NCBI GenBank assembly: GCA_034509755.1
Contig: CM067555.1
Coordinates: 3,976,142 to 4,040,141, forward strand
DNA: 64,000 bases
Direction: 5' to 3'
Source of the DNA: Anisodus tanguticus
Taxonomy: Eukaryota > Streptophyta > Magnoliopsida > Solanales > Solanaceae
Below are positions 32,857 to 42,904 of this stretch, one piece after another (positions within the stretch are counted from its first letter, which is position 1; every line of letters starts with the position of its first letter). The position numbers and the translations under genes are program-made. The notes below the pieces were generated by a model, which was given only the letters and a program-made list of their open reading frames with translations, was not told the origin of the DNA and ran no database searches.

Positions 32857-34200
32857 TCACCTCTCCCTAATACTTCTTTGGCCTACCTCTACCCCTCCTG
32901 AACCCGTCCATAGCCAACCTCTCACACTTCCGCACAGGGCATCCGTGTCTCTCCTCTGCACATGCCCGAACCATCTCAACCTCGCTTCCCGCATCTTATC
33001 CTCCATCGAGGCCACTCCCACTTTATTCCGGATAACATCATTCCTAATCATATCTCTCCTTGTATGCCCACACATCCATCTCAACATCCTCATCTCCGCA
33101 ACTCTCATCTTTTGTATGTGCGAAGTCTTGACTGGCCAACACTCTGCCCTATACAACATAGTCGGTCTGACAACCGCCTTATAGAACTTGCCTTTAAGTT
33201 TAGTTGACACATTTTTGTCGCACAAGACTCCTAATGCGAGCCTCCATTTCATCCACCCTGCCACAATACGATGTGTGACATCGTCATCAATCTCTCAATT
33301 CCCTTGGATAATAGCCCCTAGGTATTTGAAGCTTCTTTTTTTTGGAATGATTTGAGTACCAAGCCTCACCTTCACGTCTGTCTCAGAATCGCTCCCGTTG
33401 CTGAACTTGCACTCCAAATATTCTGTCTTGGTCCTACTCATTATGAACCCTTTAGACTCCAAAGTCTGTCTCCAAACCTCCAGTTTGGCATTCACTTCGC
33501 TTCGAGTCTCATCAATTAGGACTATGTCTTCTGCGAATAACATACACCATAGTACCTCTCCTTGGATTTGTCGCGTCAGTCCGTCCATGACCAAGGCAAA
33601 TAGGAATGGGCTAAGAGCTGATCCCTGGTTCAGCCCCATCATCACTGGAAAGTGCTCCGAGTCTCCTCCTACTGACCGTACCCTAGTCTTGGCTCCATCA
33701 GACATATCCTTGATCGCCCTAGTGTACGCCACAAGTACACCTCTATCCTTCAAACATCTCCATAGAACCTCCCTAGAGACTTTGTCATATGCCTTCTCGA
33801 GGTCGATGAAAATCATATGTAAATCTTTCTTCCTTTCCATATACTGCTCCGCCAACCTCCTAATAAAATGAATGGCTTCGGTAGTTGAACGCCCCGGCAT
33901 GAATCCAAACTGGTTCTCGGAAATAGACACGTGTTTCCTCACCCTCATCTCCACGACCCTTTCCTAAATTTTCATAGTGTGGTTCAGCAGCTTGATACCC
34001 CTATAGTTGTTGCAACTATGAATATCACATTTGTTTTTGTACAAGGGAATCATTGTACTCCACCTCCATTCTTCAGGCGTTCTTGTCGTCTTAAAAATGA
34101 TGTTAAACAACTCAGTCAGCCACTCCAAACCTGCCCTGCCTGCGCTCTTCCAAAATTCAACTGGGATCTCATCAGGCCCGGCCGCTCGTCCCCTGCGCAT
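32857..34200 (-). pseudogene. RTE LINE reverse transcriptase, interrupted
   Basis: Reads on the minus strand from RRGRAAGPDEIPVEFWKSAG (34200) through NNYRGIKLLNHTMKI-stop (33964). It continues MRVRKHVSISENQFGFMPGR (33950), LHMIFIDLEKAYDKVSREVL, SPFLFALVMDGLTRQIQ and the catalytic box CMLFAEDIVLIDE at about 33540. The second catalytic residue is Glu instead of Asp (FADD changed to FAED). After FKYLGAIIQGN a stop at 33295 interrupts, and the C-terminal AECWPVKTSHIQKMRVAEMR region continues to 32857. Two stops, a mutated catalytic box and absence of the endonuclease make it inactive. Confidence 0.9.
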
Positions 34201-34306
34201 CCTGCGAATAGCACCCTCAACCTCCTCAACCTTAATATTTCTACAATACCCAAAATCCCGGTACCTACTAAAATGCTACGGTACCTACTTTCGGACTCAA
34301 ACTATA

Positions 34307-35652
34307 TATATGTATATATATACATACAATCACATTCATTATGAATTCACTGATTTGTTCGCAACACCTATTGAAAACAAAAAAGAGCCACCCAAGTTGA
34401 CATTCGGTTTTACTTTTGTGTATTAGTACACATAGGGGCTACAATATTAGGTACGTGTTTCGCTGTTTGGAGGAATTACTCAGTAGTTTTGCTTAGAACC
34501 CAGTAACTAAAACGAGTCATGAGTTTGGTCATTTGATAGCAAATTCAGAACCCATAAACTTCAAATCCTAACTCGTCTACATGTTACGAACCCGAGTTAC
34601 TCCATCCTCAGCTAATCGACAGCACAGTTTGCCAAGTTTTTAATCAACTGGACTTAAATTTTTCCCAACATGTCGCATAATAGTAAGCATGCAGCAGAAA
34701 AGGTGCCCACATTATTTTACAATGCAATTTGTTAAGGAATCCCTCACAATTTGCAACTACCTCCAAGATGAAGGTAATTTAATTTTGAGAATTCCCACTG
34801 CTATTATATTTTAAATTTTGTATACCATACGGTAAAGCTAATTGCAATTAAATTAGACTGATAGTGTAAGAAAATTTTCATATTACAACAACATACCTAG
34901 TGTAATTCCACAAGTGGAGTTTGAGGAGGGTAGAGTGTAGACAGACTTTACCCCTACCTTAGGAGGTAAAGAGATTATTTCCGATAGTCCCTCGGCTAAA
35001 ATTGTCATATTGTTACTGTATATAACTTAAACGTTTTCCATTTTGCATGCTGATGGCAGAAAATTGTAGTTCCTTAGTGAAATAGGACATTGCTTTTAAA
35101 TGGGAAGGAAATTGACTTTAGTTACCGGAACGAACACTTACTATTAACGGTTAATACATCATAGATCAATCAATCAACTATGTCTCAATCCAAAGTTTCA
35201 AACTACCTGGAGTCGGCTATTCATCTAAATCCTTATTGCACTTGAACATTTAGTTAAAACGGTTAATGTGTCATAAAACGGAGAAATTAAACAGATCTAA
35301 AACATGTTATCCCCCCCCCCCCCCCAATTAAATGGTTCACTGAACAAACTAATATATACTGCTAAGCTCACAAAATTCCAGAATACATATCTGATGCACA
35401 CTCTGCAGTAATGGCTTATCCGCTAGCTGTTCAACTTGTGATTTCATAGTCTTGGTCATTCTTCTATGAAATACCGATTCAATCAATTTACTCCTTACAA
35501 GTCCCTCGCTTTGTGCGCTGATGATAATCACCAAGAACATGTACCAAAACCTCATCTTGTCTGATTATCAGTTAGTTATTGACGCGTAAGCTGCAATATT
35601 TAGCCCCGTCCATATTAGAATCTCAAAGACTTTAGCAACCAAATGATCTTCC
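34307..35652. other. 3' flank of the GRAS gene
   Basis: Holds a TATATATA patch (34305-34325), the LINE/SINE tail fragment (34878-35010) and a 15-C homopolymer (35311-35325). The region just below 35653 is the likely 3' UTR. A minus-strand 68-codon frame (35349-35555) starting MRFWYMFLVIIISAQS resembles a signal peptide, but I do not support it as a gene. Confidence 0.45.
34878..35010 (-). repeat. RTE-LINE/SINE tail fragment
   Basis: Plus-strand ACAACAACATACCTAGTG, then AAGTGGAG..GAGGAGGGTAGAGTGTAGAC, TTACCCCTACCTTAGGAGG and TTCCGATAGTCCCTCGGCT is the reverse complement of the common tail. No tRNA-like head is attached, so it may be a strongly truncated RTE LINE as readily as a SINE. Confidence 0.65.
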
Positions 35653-37830
35653 TTAAACAGGTTTCCAACAAGATAAGGCGTAAATTGTTCTTCCTTTCCA
35701 CCCCAGCAACAACCACTGGCTATCTTCATCGATTACAAAGTCTCTATGATAGCTTAACCTCACCTTTTCTACTGCCCTATCCACAAATTCCTTCCGATCA
35801 AAAGGTATCTGCGTAAACCTTGCCCCTAAAATACGAGCTTGCCACTGCTTGTACGTCTCTGGCCGTTCAACTCTTTCCCACCCTTCACAAGCTATGACAT
35901 TCAGAGCTTCCCTCCCAAAGATCTCTCTCTCAATTAATCCTCTTTCTGGAATCTCACTGGGAACAATAGTTTCAAGCATATCAAAAAGTGCTGAAAAGTG
36001 GAATAAGGCCTCACGAAATCGTGTGACAAAAAACGGGGTACTATAGGCTCCGTTGACAATACCATGGACGAAGATATCTGGATTGATATTCCTTATGAGG
36101 TTGAGAACAACAGTTCTTGAACTGTCAACTTTGACGGTCTCATCATGCAGGTTCTTAAAGCGATACAAACAGTTGACAGCAAGAAATTCATCCTTGTCTA
36201 GCTTTAGATCCTCAACTGTGATGGTCTCCCATTTCTTTGCTATCGCATGGTATTCAAATGGAACATTAAAGGACCGAGCATAATCAGCCAAACGGCGACC
36301 TGTTTCCTCGATCCGTTCCGCTGGCCTGAACCCTGGTTGGGGAAACTCTATACCAGTAATACGAAGCCTCGGTGGCCCCCCTTCTCTTTCTGCGATACGT
36401 TGGATGAACGTAGGCCATTGGAAACCGTACAGGATGCCAAAGTCAATGACGTGAACCCTTGACGCATTCTCCGCCTTTATCATGATTGTCTTGTTCGAAG
36501 CGAAACTTGAGATCTTCCTGAATGGGCTAGATGCGAGATACAAATGGTAAGCCTTCAAAAGATCAGCTGCGGATGTTCGTTTATTGACAAGGGCTTTATA
36601 AATCTGGCTGCCAGTACCAGCCAAACGCGCCTCAAGACCATCAGCAAAACAATGAGCTAATCTCTGGTTTCCGTCTCCGAAAGGCGATGAATGTTGTCTG
36701 ATCTGTTTCAACAGTTCATTCGCAGTCCTGGAATCATCAGCAGCAACAGCCTGCGAGCAATTTATCAAGAGTGTTCTTAAATCTATGACTTCCTTCTTTC
36801 CACCTTGTTTCTTCCCCCGGCCCTTTCCTCCTTTTGATCCTTTCGAAATCTGCGTTGTGGTTTTTTTGCTTTTAGCATTCCTTAGGTTTTGTCGATAAGC
36901 TTCTAGTGCTTCTTCTCCCTTCCCCATGCTATTCAGCAAGACGATATCAAACTCCTCAGATCGTAGAGTTGATTCTGTAAAAACCGCTGCCTGTTTGCTA
37001 CTCCTTTCCTCTTCGATATAATTCCCGTCCCTCAGAGGATTTTTCTTCCCTCTCGCCTCAGTTGGTGAAGTCTCTCCCACATAACTAGCTTCCCCTTTGG
37101 GCTCCCGAGGTGGCAAGTCATTTACATCTACACTGTTCAACAACTTAATACTAGTTGGGAGGAATTTATTTGCTTCTTCAACTCCTTTCCGAAAGTTCCA
37201 AATAGATTGGCTCTCATCATATATATCAGGAATATGAAAAGAACTAACAGGAGAGTCTAAGAATCCATCTACAATATTATTACTCCCACTATTTGATGAG
37301 CATACTGAAGAATATGAGGTATTACGAAATGAAAGGCCTTCACTGGTATTACTTGTGGAATTGTATATACTTCCCAAGTAGTCATCAGGACTCTCACTAT
37401 TCTGTTTAGTAAATGTGCTTTGCTCTGGTGATGGTGGATACTTCTTGCCAAGGGCCTCATAGAATGACTTCTCTTTCGCATGAAGTTCCAAAGACTCCTG
37501 AAGCATATCCGTCTTGTCCTCCATGTCTTCTTCCATAAGCATTTGATTTATATATCTCAAAACTGCATCCGAGAAATCAATATCTTCATTGTAATTGTCC
37601 TCAACGCCCAGGTCAGTTCTTGATTGTACATTAGTCGGTAAATGGTCGCCACTTATAAATCCAACAGCACCAAAATTTTGTTGGACAAAGCTATTTTCGA
37701 GTCTAGGACCATTGAGTAGCTTCTGATCTGAATAAATAAGTTCAAATCTTGGTCCATTAATAGGTAATGATTGGTTCCCTAGTTGAAAATTATTCAAAGA
37801 ACTCGGATTTCCATTAAACCTCGGATCCAT
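35653..37830 (-). CDS. GRAS transcription factor, SCL14/SCL33-like (725 aa)
   Basis: Intact, intronless CDS of 725 codons. I start at the ATG at 37828-37830 (MDPRFNGNPSS), which matches the family's usual MDPRF opening; the frame is open three codons further, but without an ATG. The N-terminal half is long, acidic and Ser/Asn-rich, with DAVLRYINQMLMEEDMEDK and a K-Y-P-P-S-P motif (YEALGKKYPPSPEQ), as in the SCL9/14/30/33 branch. A basic Lys/Gly-rich stretch (SKGGKGRGKKQGGKKE) precedes the GRAS domain, about residues 349-725. There I see the leucine-rich LRTLLINCSQAVAADD, the VHIID variant VHVIDFG at 459-465, FRPAERIEETGRRLADYA, the PFYRE region FFVTRFREALFHFSALFD and the SAW end WLLLGWKGRTIYALSCW. 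SCL14-type proteins are nuclear co-activators that work with class II TGA factors on stress and detoxification promoters. That role is from the family, not shown here. Confidence 0.95.
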   Translation of the reverse strand: MDPRFNGNPSSLNNFQLGNQSLPINGPRFELIYSDQKLLNGPRLENSFVQQNFGAVGFISGDHLPTNVQSRTDLGVEDNYNEDIDFSDAVLRYINQMLMEEDMEDKTDMLQESLELHAKEKSFYEALGKKYPPSPEQSTFTKQNSESPDDYLGSIYNSTSNTSEGLSFRNTSYSSVCSSNSGSNNIVDGFLDSPVSSFHIPDIYDESQSIWNFRKGVEEANKFLPTSIKLLNSVDVNDLPPREPKGEASYVGETSPTEARGKKNPLRDGNYIEEERSSKQAAVFTESTLRSEEFDIVLLNSMGKGEEALEAYRQNLRNAKSKKTTTQISKGSKGGKGRGKKQGGKKEVIDLRTLLINCSQAVAADDSRTANELLKQIRQHSSPFGDGNQRLAHCFADGLEARLAGTGSQIYKALVNKRTSAADLLKAYHLYLASSPFRKISSFASNKTIMIKAENASRVHVIDFGILYGFQWPTFIQRIAEREGGPPRLRITGIEFPQPGFRPAERIEETGRRLADYARSFNVPFEYHAIAKKWETITVEDLKLDKDEFLAVNCLYRFKNLHDETVKVDSSRTVVLNLIRNINPDIFVHGIVNGAYSTPFFVTRFREALFHFSALFDMLETIVPSEIPERGLIEREIFGREALNVIACEGWERVERPETYKQWQARILGARFTQIPFDRKEFVDRAVEKVRLSYHRDFVIDEDSQWLLLGWKGRTIYALSCWKPV

Positions 37831-38184
37831 TTCAACCAAATTGGTAAAACCAAACCCTCAATGTCAATGACGCCAAATGGAAGTTGCAGCCAATCTGTGA
37901 CAACCATATAGAATTTTAAGCTCGAAGGTGGAACAAACACAAGTAATATCTCTCAGAAAATAGCAAAAAAAGACCGAAACACAACCCCATAAATCAAGAA
38001 ACAAACAGCAAATTCTGCATTAGCAAAATTGAATCTTTATCACTGTTTAACAGACTACCCACAAGTAATAGCTATCAGAAACTTTAACAACCCCATAGAC
38101 ACAATCAACAATTCGCTTCATTTTCAATTATGCCTTGCTCTAGCTTCTTTAGGGGTTAAGAATAAAGAAAAAAAGGTCAGCACA

Positions 38185-38345
38185 AAGCATCCCGCATTAG
38201 TAGGGTCCGAGGAAGGTACGCACCCAAGGGGTGTGATGTAGACAGCCTAGCCTAATGCAAGCATTAGTGGTTGCTTCCACGGCTCGAACCCGTGACCTAT
38301 AGGTCACACGGAGACAACCTTACTGTTGCTCAAAGGCTCCCCTTC
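38185..38345 (-). repeat. tRNA-derived SINE upstream of the GRAS gene
   Basis: On the minus strand: GAGCAACAGTAAGGTTGTCT, then the B box GTCACGGGTTCGAGCCGTGG (about 38279-38298). It continues GCATTAGGCTAGGCTGTCTA, CATCACACCCC and a truncated tail ending TCGGACCCTAC. Head and body are those of a Solanaceae SINE with a strong tRNA-like B box. Confidence 0.8.
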
Positions 38346-38868
38346 ATAGAATAAAGAAAACAAATACTAGCAAATTCAGCATTAACAAAAAGAAATTGAA
38401 TATTTATCACTATTTAATAGACTACCCATAAGTTTCTTTTTGCATCATACATTACCAAAGGGACCAGCAAAAACTTGCACTAAGTTCATCAATTCTAAAT
38501 CCTACAAATTGTCCATACTCAATCACTTCAGCATAAAATTGTGCTTAACTATTTAAACCCCCCCCCCCCCCCCCCATAAAATCAAGAAAATTCTGCATTA
38601 AACAAAATTGAATCTTTAACACCCCCATAAAATCAAGAAAACAAATACTAGCAAATTCTGCTTTAACAAAAATTGAATCTTTATCACTATTAAATAGACT
38701 ACCCCCACAAGTTTCTTTTTTCCATACAATTAACAAAGGGGCCAGCAAAAACTTGCACTAAGTTAATCAATTCTAAATCCTATAAATAGCCAGTCAATTA
38801 CTTCAGCATAAAAGTGAGCTCAATCTAAAGTGCTTAAATAAGAAATCAAGAAAATCCATATTGAAATA

Positions 38869-39070
38869 CTCCCTCTGTCCCAAAAGATTATCCTAATTTT
38901 CTTATTAATTGAAATATTTTTATACTAAAAAATAATTTAACAACCGCACAAATATCTATCCCACATTTCAAAAGTTTCATTTATTCTTAAACTCCATACC
39001 TTACACCTATGGAGAAGCAAAGAGAATAGAAAGTTGCTCATAAAAGTAGTATTTGTAAGATTCGGTTGGA
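38869..39070. mobile_element. Stowaway-like MITE remnant
   Basis: TA (38867-38868) is followed by CTCCCTCTGTCCCAAAAGAT, a Stowaway-type terminus. No matching right end is found before about 39070, so the copy is probably truncated. Confidence 0.5.
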
Positions 39071-39150
39071 GATGGCAGTTGACGTGAAATTCATCTTTCT
39101 CTTATGCTTATAACCAATCAATGCACACCCACGTGTCAACATAAGATGCT

Positions 39151-39430
39151 CCCTATATCCCTATTTATTTTATGTGAAAGGTTCGCAGCAGAGGGTCCAC
39201 CAACTTTTTGTTTGTATTCCGAGCACATATTTCTAAATTTTCTAAAATCATATTCACCGGTAATTATTTTAATTTTATTTGACACGAAGTTTAAAAGAAT
39301 TTTTTTTGAAATATTTAATCTAAAAAAAGCTTTAAATATTTATATGACTATAAATCATCTTATAAAATTATATTATTTTTAAATATAAAAATGTGTCAAT
39401 CTTTTTAAGACAGATTAATACGAAATGTGA
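39151..39430. mobile_element. Tc1/mariner-type MITE half
   Basis: GCTCCCTATATCCCTATTTA with TTATGTGAAAGG at 39149-39182, and CAATCTTTTTAAGACAGATT at 39397-39416, are the landmarks of a common Solanaceae MITE. Its outer right end is not recognisable. Confidence 0.4.
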
Positions 39431-39782
39431 GAATACTATAATAACGATAATTATGTTCAATTTTAAACAAGTTAAGATTGACTATTTAATTCTTATACTT
39501 GCTCAATTAAATTTATTTCATATCGTTTTTAAATTTAAAAGAAGTTATATATAATATTATTAGAAGTTTTCAAACAAAGCTAGAACTTACCTTAACTAGG
39601 AGTAGCTATTATTTATATGATCGTTTTCTTCTATTATATCTTATTCATAGTGAAGCATGCGTTGATATCATAGTTTCACACCTACATCGGTGAGATAGAC
39701 GCAAAATATATCAAACTATCTCAAGCTATCTTCTCGTATTTTATCCTCAATATAGCGTACCTGCACTTTATAAAATTATTTC

Positions 39783-40255
39783 ATTTATTTTTTAATTAAA
39801 AAATACTACATGGCTTTTTAAAAAGAGATTATTCATTTTTTAGTAGACTTAATTTTTTAAAATAGCATGGTAATTTTTTTTAGGTAGGTTGGTTCAGGTT
39901 CGTTTAAAATATGGGTAGATTTATTTTTTAAAAGCCACAGAAATATTGTTCAACACGAACCAAACTCGACCCACCAGAAAAAAAATTACCACACGTCTTT
40001 AAAAAAATAAGTCTATAAGACTTATTTTTTTAAATCCACGTGGCATGTTTTTAATTAAAAATAAATTAAATAATTTTAAAAGAAAATTATGTTATTGAAA
40101 ATGTATATTTGCACTATTTGTAATCGCGGGGGTATATTTGCATCATTTGTGTAATGATAGGGGATATGCACCACTTTTTTAACGAATGATATATCTGCTC
40201 TAAATCACAAAATTGAGAAATATATTTGTACTTTGCCCTTATTTTAAAAATTAAG
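39783..40255 (+). repeat. Repeat R1, copy a
   Basis: Shares ordered blocks with 45840-46256: GGTTGGTTCAGGTTCGTTTA, AACCAAACTCGACCCACC, AAAATAAGTCTATAAGACTT, CACGTGGCATG, GGTATATTTGCATCATTTGT and TTTTTTAACGAATGATATAT. An inverted partial copy flanks 42960-44497. It is non-coding; dispersed copies in both orientations and a homology to TIR arms suggest the end of a DNA transposon. Confidence 0.7.
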
Positions 40256-42444
40256 CAATAAAGAAGTAGTGTTAAATATAAATAGAACGGAAGGAGTAGT
40301 TCCTTTCTACTTAATAAAATTTTGTAGGACCAATAACGATTGTGATATGATGATAATAAGAAGTTTGGGATTTGAATTTTGTGTATAAAAAATCTATTAT
40401 GGAGTGTTTTCTCATTAAATGAGACTTAAGAGGTGAAAATTCAAATTAGGCAAAGATTGTGCTTCTCATCTTCAATTCTATAAGTCTATGTTCCTCGTCC
40501 CCTTCTGGTTACCCTTCATTGTTCCCTTAATTTTCCAGTAATTATTGTTGTTCATTCCAATAGTATTTTCTATATTCAGTGTAATTCCGTTCTAATGACT
40601 ATAATATACATCAGTATTTGGGTTGGAAATTGATCGCTACACCACTTATGGGACTACACTAAATATATTACTATTGTTTTATCTTTCTTTTCCTTATCCT
40701 AAAGTAAGCGGTGCAAAATAGATGAGAGATGCCACTCAATTATGCAAATCATAATTGGACCTTTCACTGTAACTTGGCGCTTCTCTTCGATTTTTTGCAC
40801 CATATTTAGGAATTAGGATGCCATTTGAGCTGTGACTTGTCCAATGGGGCACGCTCATGTATATGTCACCCCAAAGTATCGTCGCATTCTTCAAACCATT
40901 GAGATCCAAACCTCGTCCGCATTTGGATAAACTGCACTTGGACCCATAAATTAAATCATCGATTAGAAAAAATGAAATTCATGACTTTCCTTTTCTCGTA
41001 TTCACTACATAAGAAGCTCTTTTCCTTTGTACTTTGACATCCTCCTCCTTGATCCCACTTTCTTTCTACTGGTTGGTTGTCTCACTTGAGATTCATTCTG
41101 TGGCGCGAAATTCATCATTGCAAAATAATTAAATACTCAACTTTTAATTATTCTGAACCGGATCACGCTTATTTAAAAGTTGAAATTGTATTTGAAAGTA
41201 AAATTTAAATATTCTTTTAACTTCGATTTTATATAAGAGTGATCCGGTTCATTCCATGGTGCGAAATCCTTCATTGACAAAACAGTTATAATATAAAGTA
41301 TTTAAAATTGAAGTTAAAGGAATATTTAAAAGTTGAAATTGTATTTGAAAGTAAATTTCTCTTGAAAATAAAATTAATCGAAACTTTATGTTTAAATCGA
41401 ATAATAATGTTCAATAATTACAAATATTGATAGTCTTATCTTGTGTGGGCTTTTAGATCTTCACCCTCATCCACGGTAGCAAGTTGGGCCGAATTGTACT
41501 GGGGTTGAGTTTACATTAAGATTACGAAATGGGAAATTTGCACTCAATTTTTCCCTTGCTATTTAAGTTATATATTTAATTTTTTCAAATTATTTAAGTT
41601 ATAGCTGGTAATGGAAAATTTCAGCCAAAAGATTGTTGCTCCTCCACTACTCTTCTTCTTCTTGTTTATAATAATTGATCTTCTTCTTCATTCATTGTGT
41701 GTAAATTACCTTTTGCTTTGTTGTTTTCTTGGTAACAATAATGTTTGCGTATTAGGTAGTTATTTTTGTAATTTTGAACCAAATTCCCTTTGTCTATAAT
41801 CTTCGTTTATTTCTCTAATAATTCTAAAGCATCTTAAAATTTTGTTCTCATTTTGAGGTTTGAAGTGAAGCAGCTGATATTGAATATTTGCATTTTTTTT
41901 CGTCCCTAATCTGTTTGATATGACTAAAGTTGGAGACTTATATTTTAGGAATTGAAACTCTAAATAGTGAAATTTGAAACTGATTCCTAAATAGAAAATT
42001 TGTAAATTACACAAGTCATAAATATTTGAGTTTTGGCTTTAGCAAGTCTAACTTCAAAATCATATATGTCTGAAGTTTGTAACTTTAGACATAATTTTTT
42101 TCAAGTTCCATCTCGAAACTTCGAAATTGATTTTGAAGCGGGTAAATTTTAAATTATATACTCTGATTATGGCTTAAATAGTGATCCTCTGATCAGCTAT
42201 CTGTGCACTTGCTCCTTATAAAACTTATGACTCAAGCTAACTAGCTAAACATCCACATATTGAGCTAATTAAGAACTTGTACACACATTACGATTTGTGA
42301 TTTGAGACACATGTTTAATAGACTTTAAACTAGACGTCGAGGTGGAAAAACTTTTTTTTTATACTTTTAATCAAAGGTCTTTTGGTAGAGAAAACTTCAC
42401 GATTTAGTTGGCTTACCCAACACTAAATCGATATCACTGTATTT
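40256..42444. other. Intergenic DNA, no gene identified
   Basis: AT-rich. A local duplication with a unit of about 152 bp is visible around 41110-41400: AAGTTGAAATTGTATTTGAA occurs at about 41177 and 41329, and GTGCGAAAT at about 41103 and 41260. The 62-codon hydrophobic frame at 41611-41799 has no supporting evidence. Confidence 0.45.
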
Positions 42445-42800
42445 TGAGTAAATATCCTAAAATGTCATTCAACTATGAAGAATTATATACCCAAGTTATT
42501 GAACTTTATTTTGTATCAATAAAGTCACTCAGCTTAAGGTTTTTCTCTAATAAAATCACTCAACCAAATTTGATATTAAAAAGCTTTACTTTTCCCCCTT
42601 AACATTTTGGGTTTGATAAATAATATCCCCTTCCAAATGAATGAGATAATAAATTTCCTTGATCTTAAATCAATGATTAGAAATAAGTTTAATTATTACA
42701 TATATTTTTAAAATATCTTGATTGCTATTAATATAAAAAAAAATGACTTAACTAATTTCTCTTTATTGTATATTTATTACTTAATTAATTTTGACAATCT
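42445..42800 (+). repeat. Inverted repeat A, left arm
   Basis: Matches, as reverse complement, 46985-48225 with the 883-bp insert (47209-48091) removed. Shared blocks include TTATTTTGTATCAATAAAGT, AATCACTCAACC, TTTGATATTAA, AAAGCTTTACTTTT, CCTTGATCTTAAATCAATGA and TTAACTAATT. The arms are about 350 bp, non-coding and roughly 80% alike by eye. Confidence 0.75.
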
Positions 42801-42904
42801 GGCCAATTACAAACCATGGGTTTATGTGATTCTTGAAGAAAAACTTCTCCATATTATCGTGACCATTCTTTTTGCAACACAACTCATGTGACTGATAACC
42901 AATT

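Larger units (their letters stand above)
32308..34306 (-). mobile_element. 5'-truncated RTE-type LINE with 21-bp target-site duplication
   Basis: A 21-bp direct repeat beginning TACTTTCGGACTCAAA lies at 32308-32328 and again at 34286-34306, identical by eye. Between them (32329-34285, 1957 bp) is a minus-strand RTE LINE. It covers an RT domain without its endonuclease, a C-terminal region, a 3' UTR and a tail ending in GTTGTTGTTGTTGT at 32329. The long direct repeat and the simple-repeat tail show target-primed insertion, with 5' truncation at 34285. Confidence 0.9.
37831..39150 (-). promoter_or_regulatory. Upstream region of the GRAS gene, repeated sequence
   Basis: Three diverged copies of a segment begin at about 38025, 38395 and 38670. 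The core is TGAATCTTTATCACTATTAA, AATAGACTACCC, and in the last two GCAAAAACTTGCACTAAGTT and CTTCAGCATAAAA. They lie in the 5' UTR/promoter zone. Also present are a SINE (38185-38345), an 18-C homopolymer (38558-38575) and a Stowaway-like end (38869). I could not place the transcription start or a 5' UTR intron. Confidence 0.5.

Noticed and set aside
33398..33871. 157-codon plus-strand frame
   Set aside because: Antisense shadow of the RTE reverse transcriptase.
35349..35555. 68-codon minus-strand frame with a signal-peptide-like start, just downstream of the GRAS gene
   Set aside because: It is in the likely 3' UTR, has no recognisable mature domain, and one weak signal-like N terminus is not enough.
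41611..41799. 62-codon hydrophobic plus-strand frame with an ATG
   Set aside because: Composition follows the T-rich DNA; no homology, no neighbours, no promoter evidence.
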